Both the position numbers and the translations under genes were made by a program. Positions 1 through 8,366 of a stretch of 64,000 nucleotides of DNA are shown here, piece after piece. This stretch comes from CAYQVO01 sp964421085 (GTDB taxonomy: Bacteria > Bdellovibrionota_C > UBA2361 > CAYQVO01): positions 31,990 through 95,989 of the forward strand of contig CAYQVO010000011.1 in NCBI GenBank assembly GCA_964421085.1. The letters are read 5' to 3'. How positions within the stretch are numbered: the stretch's first letter is position 1; each line of letters opens with the position of its first letter. The notes under the pieces are model-generated. The model worked only from the letters and a program-made list of their open reading frames with translations. It was not told the origin of the DNA and ran no database searches.

Positions 1-1
1 T

Positions 2-394
2 GCCGACATACCCGACCTCGAACGGCTTTATATTCCCGATTCCAAGAAGTCTGCAGAGGCTTGCGTTATTGCCGATTTTCGGATGCGCATCAAGGGGAAG
101 ATGGAAACCGCAGAGAGTTATGTCGTTGGCAAGAAGCAGCGCAAGGCGCTTTCGCCAGAACCCTCGAATGACCGGTGGATTCGGAAGCGCACTTCCAAAG
201 ATGCCGTGATGAACGATTACCAGCTCCGCTCTGCGAATCACGGCCGCTTTTATCAGTTCCTCGGACACGCTTACTCCGGAGACTGCCCGGCTTACTGTCC
301 TGGACCCTTCAACCTGCAGGCCGTTTACGCAGTAATCCTGGAACTTTCCGGTGTTCAAATAACGGCAGCAGAAAGACACTATCTCATCTCTTGA
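2..394 (+). CDS. Partial open frame, unknown protein (5' end off the window)
   Basis: A reading frame is open from the left edge and ends with a stop at 392-394, giving about 130 residues with a charged, fairly ordinary composition. An internal ATG lies at 83, but the frame is open before it, so a start upstream of the window is possible. No domain, signal peptide or motif is recognisable, and the C-terminal part looks less protein-like than the N-terminal part. It converges on the secreted protein at 422-931. It could be the tail of a real gene or a chance open frame. Confidence 0.3.
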   Translation, partial: ADIPDLERLYIPDSKKSAEACVIADFRMRIKGKMETAESYVVGKKQRKALSPEPSNDRWIRKRTSKDAVMNDYQLRSANHGRFYQFLGHAYSGDCPAYCPGPFNLQAVYAVILELSGVQITAAERHYLIS

Positions 395-421
395 GACAGT
401 TCTGTTGTTTTTCTTCATTAC

Positions 422-931
422 TCAGCTTCGCACGAATCCGTCGCGATACCTGAAGTTTTTGACCCGGATCGCGAACTTTCTCGAAATGATGACCAATCCG
501 CCGCGCTTGCGGGTCGCCCGGTATGCTTTCCTGGCGAGGCTTGCTCCCGAGTCCCAGCTTCCGCGGACATATCGGGAATAATACCTTTCCCCGTAAGGAA
601 ATCCAAGGTTCCACCATCCGAAAGCACCGATAACTTTGCTGCATTTCGAATCGAAGATCCGTTTCTTCTTCCCGCCGTACCAGTATTTGAAGTTCTGGAT
701 TATGAGGGTCGCCCCTCTCCCCCCATGCACATTGTCGGGTTTGTAAAGAATGCCGCCTTCCTTGAACTTTGCGAGTTCGATAATTTTCCTTCCGCCGCAG
801 AGCGGCGCTGCGGTCCTGGTGGCGGTGGGCGTGACCGTGGGAGTCGGCGATGATTGGATCTCCTGCGCCCCCGCCTGAACGGCCGCAGAGAGTGAAACCA
901 GAAAAACCAGAAAATTTGAAACTGCCCTCAT
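422..931 (-). CDS. Small secreted protein with Thr/Pro-rich linker
   Basis: I chose the ATG at 931 because it opens directly onto a signal peptide (MRAVSNFLVFLVSLSAAVQA, cleavage probably after AGA) and has a GGAG motif just upstream on the minus strand. The frame also extends upstream to 1006, but that stretch looks like non-coding translation. After the signal comes a short linker of the type SPTPTVTPTATRT, as often seen between exported domains. About 110 residues follow that are rich in Gly, Lys, Arg, Tyr and Trp. Only two Cys lie in this mature part besides one near the linker. The protein is predicted to be exported and basic; I recognise no family. Confidence 0.6.
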   Translation of the reverse strand: MRAVSNFLVFLVSLSAAVQAGAQEIQSSPTPTVTPTATRTAAPLCGGRKIIELAKFKEGGILYKPDNVHGGRGATLIIQNFKYWYGGKKKRIFDSKCSKVIGAFGWWNLGFPYGERYYSRYVRGSWDSGASLARKAYRATRKRGGLVIISRKFAIRVKNFRYRDGFVRS

Positions 932-1047
932 AAATCTCCAATCTTCAGTTCTAATTGATATGCTTCCGTATTTTTTCAGTTTCCTTCTGAACCGGCAAGC
1001 CGCCAAAATCCGAAACGTTTCCCCGTCCGGATGTCACCACGGGCAGC

Positions 1048-2610
1048 TCATGCGGCAATAACACCCGAAGCCGGCCAGGGCGGCGAGCCGCCTTCCCTGA
1101 AGCTGCAGGGATCCTCGAAAGATGCGTAGATAAAGCGGAATATGCCACGATGGTCTTCTGCCATGCCGTTGATGACCCTCCGGAGGGCCGGATCCGGAGT
1201 ATGGCTTTCAAGGTAGTCTTTCACCACCTCGGCATCTATTCCTTTGAGGTCGGATATATCACCGACAAGCTTCGGAAGAGCTGTCCGCCTGGCCATCCCG
1301 GATCGAAGGTGCTGGTACGACGCGAGTGGAACCGCACTTGCCTTCTGAACGATCCGTTCCTGCTTCACAGGATCAGTGATATTCGCCAGTGCTTTCCTCA
1401 GGGAATTCGGCGATTCCCATTCTGCGCGGTTGAGCAGGGCCGGCCATCCCACTGCAAAAAAGAGGTGCCTTCTGGAAAATCTTCGAAGATCAATCGTGGT
1501 GAATTCGTGGGCGGGGTTCATGCTCAGGACCGCAACAGCCCCCCTGTTCTTCCGGAAAAATTCGTCGAGCCGCCACACGGTTTTCATGAGCATGTATCTG
1601 GAGGCAAAAGATGCGGAACCCTTTTCTTTTCCGGTCCCGATTATGGTCGAAAGCTCTTCGCACTCGCCCCACGTCAGACATGAATGGAGCTTCACTTCCG
1701 GTCTGAGCAGAGCATAGAGTTTTTCCGCTCCAAGTAACGCAAGCACGCATTTCTGTTCAAAATTGAGGCGGGAAGAAATTACTCCTTCCGGGAAAAGCCT
1801 GTCCGTATCAACAGGACGTTCCCTGAAAAAAGCGGCAAGGCGCGCGCGCAGTCCATCCTTCAGAGCACCGGGCTTCTCCTGGGACGCCCTGAAGATTTCA
1901 GTTTCCTTCGGCTCCCAGGGCTCCTGATAAAATATGTGCCTGACTTCCATCTCATCGAGCTTCCTCAGCATCCGAAGATGGTACGCTGCGTGAGCTTCGA
2001 TGGTATAAATGTCCATACCATGCCGCGCGGGGGCGAGCTGATAAAGCCGGACAATCGTTCCGCTATCGGGGTCACCTCTGAAAATGACTTCTTCTTCTGT
2101 ATTCCCGTTGTCCCTGAATCTTGTATCCATGATGGCGTCTATAGACACAAAGCCTCTGGCATAACGGAGAAGATATGCCCGGAGGGAAGCACTTTCAGGC
2201 CCCATGTGCACGCTCTCGAGTTCGATGAGCTTCCGGCGCCACGCCACGGAACTCAGTTCCATCTTCCCAGCCGCAACTGCCTGCGCCTTTGGAGACAGTA
2301 TGTTCGGAAAATCGAACACGGAAACTTCCGGGGTGTCCTGCAGCAGCGCGAGTTCATGCCCTTCGGTCAGCTTTTTTTTGACCAGTATTTCCGAAACTTT
2401 TTCGGGACGGCTCCGTCTGAAGAAAACAGTTTCCGGAGGGGGTGCATCATTGACAGAGGGTGCCGATTCATTCGCAGGAGGGGCGCCCAGAGACACCGGA
2501 ACATCATAAAGTCTCGTGGACTGAAATGAGAGAAGCATCTCCTCCCGGATCTGCCTTTCGGAAGCGTGTATGAGTCCCCTCCCGGTTTCTGTATCGCCAG
2601 TAGATTCCAT
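1048..2610 (-). CDS. Uncharacterised 520-residue cytoplasmic protein
   Basis: This is a long uninterrupted frame with convincing composition, beginning at an ATG preceded by AAGGAAG. There is no signal peptide or membrane segment. The first 60 residues are low in structure and Pro/Ala-rich. The middle contains helical charged stretches, and the region around residues 350-380 carries a Cys and several aromatic positions. The end is Pro/Gly-rich. I recognise no catalytic motif. Its neighbours are a secreted protein (downstream on the same strand) and a small lipoprotein, neither of which suggests a pathway. It is probably a real but lineage-specific gene. Confidence 0.7.
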   Translation of the reverse strand: MESTGDTETGRGLIHASERQIREEMLLSFQSTRLYDVPVSLGAPPANESAPSVNDAPPPETVFFRRSRPEKVSEILVKKKLTEGHELALLQDTPEVSVFDFPNILSPKAQAVAAGKMELSSVAWRRKLIELESVHMGPESASLRAYLLRYARGFVSIDAIMDTRFRDNGNTEEEVIFRGDPDSGTIVRLYQLAPARHGMDIYTIEAHAAYHLRMLRKLDEMEVRHIFYQEPWEPKETEIFRASQEKPGALKDGLRARLAAFFRERPVDTDRLFPEGVISSRLNFEQKCVLALLGAEKLYALLRPEVKLHSCLTWGECEELSTIIGTGKEKGSASFASRYMLMKTVWRLDEFFRKNRGAVAVLSMNPAHEFTTIDLRRFSRRHLFFAVGWPALLNRAEWESPNSLRKALANITDPVKQERIVQKASAVPLASYQHLRSGMARRTALPKLVGDISDLKGIDAEVVKDYLESHTPDPALRRVINGMAEDHRGIFRFIYASFEDPCSFREGGSPPWPASGVIAA

Positions 2611-2807
2611 CTTCCTTTCTGCCGCCGCACTGACCCGCTCGCGAGGTTTCCAGAGAGTGCGTGCTTTTTCAGTGAACTAAAAAATATAACGATAGCTTCC
2701 GGGAACCTCCAGTACGGTTCCACGTCTACAGGTAATTTTACCATCCCCCCGAAGCTAGTAAAGCAGCTCTGCCGCCGAAGCTGCGAATGGTTATTCTGAA
2801 GAGTACG

Positions 2808-3020
2808 TTACTCTGTGAATGTCCCGACTACATCCATACCGATAGCGCATCCGGTAAGGATTTCTCTGTCCATCTCGCCGTAACGCTCGTAGCATTTTTT
2901 GCAGGCATCCAGAGCTATTGGAAAAGAGCTCTCCGCCTGCATCCTTCTGCAGTAACTGTGGGCAGTGGTTGAACACGCGGAGAGAAGAACTATTGCGGTG
3001 AAGAGAATGGCGATTTTCAT
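2808..3020 (-). CDS. Small Cys-rich lipoprotein
   Basis: This is a 70-residue precursor. Its N-terminus MKIAILFTAIVLLSACS is a lipoprotein signal with lipobox LSAC, so signal peptidase II should cleave before Cys16 (lspA lies at 41771-42268). The mature part of about 55 residues has four further Cys, including a CKKC motif, which suggests disulphides or a metal site in the envelope. No family is recognised. It is divergent from the ABC-F gene that begins 52 bp away. Confidence 0.65.
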   Translation of the reverse strand: MKIAILFTAIVLLSACSTTAHSYCRRMQAESSFPIALDACKKCYERYGEMDREILTGCAIGMDVVGTFTE

Positions 3021-3072
3021 GAGACAATATTAGTAAGTCGGATAATCAATATCAATGTGTTAGTCTGCTTCA

Positions 3073-4884
3073 ATGTCTCCACTGCTCACCGCCCGTCAGA
3101 TTACCAAACACGCGGGAGGAAAACCTCTCTTCGACGACCTTCGCTTCCGGATTCACGAAGGCGAGAGGATTGTTCTTATCGGCGCAAACGGATGCGGTAA
3201 ATCCACACTTCTCAGGATTCTGGCCCGAGAGGAAGAAGCAGACGAAGGGGAGGTAATCGGCCGCCGGGACAGCCGCACTGCCGTGGTGCCGCAGATCGAT
3301 TATTTTCCCCCTGGAATAACTGTCGAACAGGCGACAGGCGCGGTATTTGACGGCCGGGTCGCTGAGACTCTGGGCCAGTGCGGCTTCAGAGACAGGCAGC
3401 AGCTTGTAGAGACCCTCTCAGGAGGCTGGAAAAAAAGGCTCTTAAAACGCAATTGAAAAATTCATGGGCNNNNNNNNNNGATAGCACGGGCCCTTGTGAG
3501 AGAACCCCGGCTTCTTTTCCTCGATGAGCCTACCAATCATCTTGATATTGACGGGATCAGATGGCTTGAAGACGTTCTGCTGACTTCCTCTTTTGCCGCC
3601 CTTATTGTCAGTCATGACCGTTACTTTATCGAACGCACGGCGACGCGGGTTGTGGAACTCAACAGGAGGTACGACCACTGCACATATTCGGTGGACGGTG
3701 GTTACGGCGATTTTCTTGAAAGCCGCTCGAACTTTCTCTCAGGACAGAATCAGTACTACGCGTCTCTTGCGAACAAAGTGCGACGCGAAATTGCATGGCT
3801 CAGGCAGGGAGTTAAAGCAAGAACGACAAAGGCAAAGGGCAGAATCAAAGCGGCTCACGATCTCCGCGAAGAGCTGAATGGCGCTCCTTCGGTGGCGGCA
3901 AAATCAGATTTTGCTTTCACCGGCACCGGCCGCAAGTCGAAAGAAGTACTCAAAGCGGCCCATCTTGGAGTTTCACTTGAAGGGAGACGATTGTTCAGCG
4001 ATCTCACATTTACACTCGCGCCCGGGGTGCGTCTTGGAATCATCGGCCCGAATGGAAGCGGAAAGACGACCTTGCAGCGGGTTCTGTATGGCGAGAAGAT
4101 ACCCCATGAAGGAAAGCTGTGGCTTTCACCGGCCGCGAGATGTCTGGTGTTTGATCAGAACAGGGAGAAGCTCGACAGGACAATTACACTCAAGGAAGCT
4201 CTTTGCCCCGACTCGGATGCTGTTGTTTTCCAGGGCCGGCAGATTCATGTGACGACCTGGGCGAAGCGGTTTCTTTTCGAACCTTCGCAGCTTTCGGCTG
4301 TGGTAGGCAGTCTTTCGGGCGGCGAACAGTCGCGTGTTCTAATCGCGCAGCTCATGCTTCAGCCCGCCGACATACTCTTCCTCGACGAGCCGACGAATGA
4401 TCTCGACATTCCCACTCTTGAAGTCCTCGAGGAGAGTCTCGAGGATTTCCCCGGGGCAATAGTCATCACCACGCACGATCGTTACCTTCTCGATCGGCTC
4501 GCCACCATAGCTGTCGGCCTGCACGGGAATGGAAAGTCAGGTGTGTATGCGGATTATCATCAGTGGGAGAACGAGCACAAAAAACTGTTGAAAATCCGGG
4601 AACGTCCGAAAGCTCAGACTGCAACGTCGAAGCGTGAAAAGCCTGTTACAAAGCTCTCATATATCGACCAGCGGGACTGGGACTCGATTGAAACAAAGAT
4701 TTCCAGAGCCGAAAGGGAGCTTGGAAATCTCCAGCAGGAAATGCTGTCTCCGGAAGCTGTCTCTAATGCTCCACGCGCTCATGAAATCTGGGAAAAAGTC
4801 GAGGCGCAGAAACTTCTTATAGAAAAGCTCTACCTCCGGTGGGACGAACTGGCAAAAAAAGTGGAAGAACTGGGTATTAACTGA
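3073..4884 (+). CDS. ABC-F family ATPase (Uup/EttA type), interrupted by an assembly gap
   Basis: This soluble protein has two ABC ATPase domains and no membrane segments. ABC-F proteins act on the ribosome. Domain 1 has a Walker A (GANGCGKST) and the signature LSGGWKKRL, followed after the gap by IARALVREPRLLFLDEPTNHLDI. Domain 2 (from about position 3940) has GPNGSGKTT, LSGGEQSR and LFLDEPTNDLDI. The linker between them is basic (RQGVKARTTKAKGR) and a coiled-coil tail follows domain 2, as in Uup. The apparent stop at 3453-3455 falls in about 28 bases of left-contig tail that do not fit the conserved sequence. The gene is therefore most likely intact in the organism and broken only by scaffolding. 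The call is secure; the subfamily is inferred. Confidence 0.9.
3470..3479. other. Assembly gap (10 N) inside the ABC-F gene
   Basis: Ten N join two contigs. The right contig resumes exactly at the conserved IARAL motif. The last bases of the left contig (about 3441-3469) encode an unrelated tail and a stop, so they are probably a chimeric or low-quality contig end. Confidence 0.95.
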
Positions 4885-4928
4885 CGCTCCGGGATCCCGG
4901 ACAGCAGCCCGAAGAGAGATAATACCCC

Positions 4929-5927
4929 TCAGGCCTTCTCCACATACGTCCGCTGTTCTGCGAGAATCTCGACCTGCCCGCGCCAGTACTGGTCCGTGCC
5001 GAAGTGAGGAAAGAACGCCTTGAAAGCGGGGTCATCCCACCTTCGCGCTATCCAGGCTGCGAAATGAATAATGCGAAGCGCGCGAAGGGGTTCGATAAGC
5101 CTCAATGTCCGCCGGTCGAACGGCCTCATCTGTTCATATCCTTCGAGGAGAAGCTCCTGTCGCGCTCGGGAATCTGCATCACGCCCTGAAATCAGAAGCC
5201 ACACATCCTGAACGGGCGGGCCGATGACCATATCGTCGAAATCAACGAGTGCCGGACCGCTGCTTCCCCACAGCACATTACCGGCGTGGCAGTCCCCGTG
5301 AATCCGCTGCACTTTGAGATTTTGGAAGAGCGGCGACGATGCTTCACAGATCATCCGGGCATGGTTCAGGTACAGTTCTTCATAGTCACCGGGGATGATT
5401 TTCGCGCTCTGCAGGAAATCCAGATTCTGAAATCCGTACGTCTCAGGCGTCAGGGGCATTCGGTGCAGAGCCTCACTGATGCCCCCGATACTGTGAAGGC
5501 GGCCTATGAGCCGCCCGATGCGGGCAAGCTGCTCATCATCCAGTTCTTGTTCGATTCTGCCGCCCTGCTTCGGAAAAAGAGTGAACCAGATCTTTTCTTC
5601 CTTCATTTCATGAAGAGTCTGTCCGTCAGGATCCGCAAGCGGAGCGACAACAGGCACATCGCGGCTGAAACAGTCGAGAAGAAACTGATGCTCTTCGAGT
5701 ATCTGCCCGCGCGTCCAGCGCCCGGGCCTGTAAAATTTCGCCACAAGGAACCGTTCCGACGGACTCTTTATTGTCTTCTCGTCCACTTCGATTTCGATCT
5801 CATAGACCCTGTTTTCCATGCTGTTCAGCGGAAACGCCCGCCCGGTGCACCGGTAGCCGTGGTGCTCGACCGCATCAAGGATGCGATCAGGCTGAAGTGT
5901 GTAAAAGAATTCGGTCTGAGATGTCAT
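4929..5927 (-). CDS. srkA: Stress response kinase A (YihE/RdoA family Ser/Thr kinase)
   Basis: The 332-residue protein has the normal length for SrkA, an aminoglycoside-phosphotransferase-fold protein kinase that protects cells under stress. It shows the family pattern SMENRVYEIE near residue 36, a lysine in VAKFYRPGRW (ATP binding), the catalytic loop IHGDCHAGNVLW near residue 208 and the metal-binding LVDFDDMVIGP just after it. The start is the first ATG of the frame. It converges on the ABC-F gene. Upstream (5900-6000) is the start of a long protein-free region. The function is by family assignment. Confidence 0.92.
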   Translation of the reverse strand: MTSQTEFFYTLQPDRILDAVEHHGYRCTGRAFPLNSMENRVYEIEIEVDEKTIKSPSERFLVAKFYRPGRWTRGQILEEHQFLLDCFSRDVPVVAPLADPDGQTLHEMKEEKIWFTLFPKQGGRIEQELDDEQLARIGRLIGRLHSIGGISEALHRMPLTPETYGFQNLDFLQSAKIIPGDYEELYLNHARMICEASSPLFQNLKVQRIHGDCHAGNVLWGSSGPALVDFDDMVIGPPVQDVWLLISGRDADSRARQELLLEGYEQMRPFDRRTLRLIEPLRALRIIHFAAWIARRWDDPAFKAFFPHFGTDQYWRGQVEILAEQRTYVEKA

Positions 5928-6006
5928 GCGTCCATTTCAAAATAGCATATTGCGGGAATCGGATCCCTTCCCCTAGAATCTAACACAATGTGACGGATCA
6001 ATCTTC

Positions 6007-6022
6007 CATTGCCGCGGCAATG
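6007..6022. repeat. Perfect 16-bp palindrome
   Basis: The sequence CATTGCCG is followed immediately by its reverse complement CGGCAATG, about 80 bp upstream of the srkA start codon. It could be an operator for a dimeric regulator of srkA. No regulator is assigned. Confidence 0.5.
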
Positions 6023-6203
6023 CAGTAACGCGCCGCGGCTGGTGCGTAAACGCGCGCATGAGAAGTCACTGGGGTTAAAAAACGGTTACGAAGCAACGGT
6101 GTGTTTCGCCACTTATTTCGGCCCCGGGGTGAGAAGATCAGGTAATGGCAGCCGGTCACTTGACTGTGACCACAGCTGTCTCGAGGTTGAAGGTTTCGGA
6201 GCA

Positions 6204-6245
6204 AGCAGGTAGTAAAAGGCAGGTAGTAAAAGGCAGGTAGTAAAA
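6204..6245. repeat. Three tandem 14-bp units
   Basis: Three direct copies of (a/g)GCAGGTAGTAAAA lie head to tail, the last running into an A tract. They abut the hairpin at 6249-6272 and sit just downstream of the terminator on the minus strand. Confidence 0.85.
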
Positions 6246-6272
6246 AAACGCGGCAGTCTTTCGACTGCCGCG
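6242..6272 (-). terminator. Intrinsic terminator, minus strand
   Basis: A perfect 8-bp stem CGCGGCAG/CTGCCGCG (6249-6256 with 6265-6272) has an 8-nt loop. On the minus strand it is followed by seven T (A tract 6242-6248). No minus-strand protein gene ends here, so it most likely ends the RNA candidate described at 6249-7217. Confidence 0.8.
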
Positions 6273-7217
6273 CGCATGGTGAAGAGTCAAGTTTCTCAGG
6301 CCTTATCGAGGAGAGTCGCAATCGGAGCTTGCGGCTCTTTTTTTTAAGACCCGGTCGTGTGACGGACCTGACTTTTCTCCTTTGTCAGATTCGCACGGCA
6401 TTGCTGCCACGCATACCTGATCGAAGCCGGAAACTCTCCGTGAAGCGCCCATTATTCGGAGGCTGCTACCCCTGATGCGCCGGCCTTATTTATTAAAGCC
6501 ATCTGCATTCCTGGCGGGCTCGTATTCGGAGACTGTCTTTCGCCTGGCCTGGCTTTTTTAAGCGGCTTTTGGCCGCGCAGTTCTCCTCTATCTCCGCCGA
6601 CTGCCTTTCACTTGAGTCAGTCACCTGAACTCAACTGCTTTCCTTCCGCCTGGTTTGACCCAGGCTTCAAGATCACGATCAACTTCCAGCGTCACTGGCG
6701 CGTACCCGGTAAAGCCTCTTTTGAAGACCTCATCTTCTCACGCGCCCGCCACGGGGGGCCAGGAACCCGCTGGGGCTATTCTCATCTCGCGAAACTTTCG
6801 CTCCGTCCGATGAGGCCGTCAGGTAGCCAGGTTTTTTCACGCCGTTCGTCACAGAACCGCGCATCAACCTCCATTCTTCGCTCTCTCGCCTCAAGGGAGA
6901 TAGCGCCTGACAGCTGCACCTTTAAGTTCGCCAGTATGCGGACCTTTCGGTCCTGACTCACTTCCTTATCCCTTTTCGTTCCCTTCTCTATCGCGTTTTC
7001 TGAGAAGGACGAAGCATGGGAAAGTCGGTGCCACGAAAAAAGTGCGCGCACTCAGTTCGTGTCCTGAATTTCTTTCCTTTCAGAAATACTCTTCGGGATT
7101 TCCTCTTTTCTGCCTCTCTTTCGAGCGGCCTGCCGACTGTTCCGTTTCCGGTTTTTCAGTCGCTTCGAGGATGATGACCTCTCAGTCAATCGAAAGCAGC
7201 TTTGCTTTCCAACTCTA
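6249..7217 (-). ncRNA. Candidate long structured non-coding RNA
   Basis: About 1 kb contains no convincing protein gene on either strand, only short frames of skewed composition. On the minus strand it is bounded by a sigma70-like promoter (7224-7252) and a strong terminator (6242-6272). Between them are many local stems: GGACC-GAAA-GGTCC with a GNRA-type loop (6940-6953), GCCTGG/CCAGGC (6648-6665), GCGGC/GCCGC (6562-6576) and TTGAGT/ACTCAA (6612-6634). I looked for hallmarks of RNase P RNA, tmRNA, SRP RNA, group I and group II introns and did not see them. It may be a novel large RNA, or a decayed region with fortuitous hairpins. The boundaries are inferred from the promoter and terminator. 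Confidence 0.4.
6313..6345 (+). terminator. Intrinsic terminator, plus strand
   Basis: A 9-bp stem GAGTCGCAA/TTGCGGCTC (one G-T pair, 7-nt loop) is followed by eight T. No plus-strand gene is seen upstream since the ABC-F gene. It may end an unannotated short plus-strand transcript, or the hairpin may be part of the opposite-strand RNA. Confidence 0.65.
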
Positions 7218-7223
7218 TTTCGC

Positions 7224-7252
7224 TTTGTACATTTGCACCGATGCAAAGTCAA
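7224..7252 (-). promoter_or_regulatory. Sigma70-like promoter with an inverted repeat in the spacer
   Basis: On the minus strand, TTGACT (7252-7247) and TACAAA (7229-7224) are separated by exactly 17 bp. The spacer contains an inverted repeat, TTTGCA-CCGA-TGCAAA on the plus strand (232-247 past 7000), placed as an operator would be. It reads into the protein-free region, not into an annotated gene. The downstream start site would be near 7217. Confidence 0.5.
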
Positions 7253-7427
7253 CCAAATTCCTCAGGAGGCGCCGGAAAACTGGACCTTTCCACAGGTGTG
7301 GAAAATACCCTTATGCATCGAATAGTGCGATGTATTAAAGTTTAACCCGCTTGAATAAGCAGACTTTTCTCAGAATATTTTTTCCGATGCTCCAAAAACG
7401 CCGCTGACAAGCCGAATCCCGCGCCGC

Positions 7428-8366
7428 TCAATCAAAAGCTGATCGTGCAAAATCAACTCTTTCCGATGCCGTCAAAAAAGCGCTTCGCATGCTGTCAACG
7501 CGGCGAAGCCGGGGAGTAAGACCGGCATTATTCGCGATCTGAATTGCAAGCCCTGGTCTTGCGTTGATCTCGAGCATGAGCGGGCCGCGCACCCGATCGA
7601 TCACGAAGTCGACTCCAAGATAGAAGAGAGAAGAAAACTCGCAGCATCGTGATGAGAGTTCAAGGATCCGCTGCCAGCCGGGAATTACCAGTCCGCCGAT
7701 CAAGTGTCCGGTGTCAGGATGCCGATCTGTCGGTCTGTCCTCATATACTCCCCTGGATGTCATGCCATCCGCGAGGCGAATACCGGCGCCGACAGCTCCC
7801 TGATGCAGATTCGCTCTGCCGTTCGAACGCTGCGTCGGAAGGCGAAGCATCGCCATCACGGGGACTCCGTAATAAACGATGATCCGGATATCGGGAACTC
7901 CCCTGAACGTCACCTGCTCGAAGACATTGTGAGACCGAACCACTTCCTCAATCATCACTTCGTCCGGCCGTCCGCCCAGACTGTAAAGACCGCAGAGGGT
8001 ATCGGCAGCGTGATATCTGATAGTCTCGGCATCGAGCATTTCACCGCTGGTTTTCCGGAAACCCTCTTCATTGACGCGATCTATCACAATAATTCCCTCG
8101 CCGCCTGAGCCGTGAGCAGGCTTCATCACGAAGCTTTCGAATTTCGACAGGATACCCGGAAGAGAACGAATCTCGCTCCCTGTCGAAATAAAGTGAAGAA
8201 GTCCCGGCACACTTATTCCCGCCTCGATCGCCAGTTTTTTCGTCAGCAGTTTGTCGTCAGCTCCCGGAAAATTGCGCCGCGAATTGCACCGGGCGATGTA
8301 CTCAATACCTCTTTCATTCAGGCCGAGAACGCCGCGGTGCCGAAGGCGGGGAAATATCCATTTCAT
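7428..8366 (-). CDS. RimK-like ATP-grasp ligase (alpha-L-glutamate ligase-like protein)
   Basis: The 312-residue ATP-grasp enzyme is expected to form an amide/peptide bond using ATP. Evidence includes the N-terminal NERGIEYI and a DDKLLTKKLAIEAGISVP segment that precedes the ATP-grasp fold. Also present are FVMKPAHGSGGEGIIVI (nucleotide-binding lysine and Gly-rich loop, near residue 82) and the metal-binding end LMLEINARPGLAIQIAN near residue 268. It is the last gene of a four-gene minus-strand cassette, and its ATG overlaps the preceding stop by 4 bp (ATGA), so translation is probably coupled. Family members occur next to inactive-transglutaminase and retropepsin-like proteins, as here. The substrate is unknown. 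Confidence 0.85.
   Translation of the reverse strand: MKWIFPRLRHRGVLGLNERGIEYIARCNSRRNFPGADDKLLTKKLAIEAGISVPGLLHFISTGSEIRSLPGILSKFESFVMKPAHGSGGEGIIVIDRVNEEGFRKTSGEMLDAETIRYHAADTLCGLYSLGGRPDEVMIEEVVRSHNVFEQVTFRGVPDIRIIVYYGVPVMAMLRLPTQRSNGRANLHQGAVGAGIRLADGMTSRGVYEDRPTDRHPDTGHLIGGLVIPGWQRILELSSRCCEFSSLFYLGVDFVIDRVRGPLMLEINARPGLAIQIANNAGLTPRLRRVDSMRSAFLTASERVDFARSAFD

Noticed and set aside
6249..7217. RNase P RNA, tmRNA, SRP RNA or group II intron
   Set aside because: Conserved core strings (for example the RNase P GAGGAAAGTCC block, a tmRNA tag ending in Ala-Ala, intron domain V) were not found on either strand.
6612..7338. Short open frames of 98-114 residues in the protein-free region
   Set aside because: Compositions are skewed (Ser/Arg/Phe-rich), overlap each other on both strands, have no ribosome-binding sites and resemble no family.
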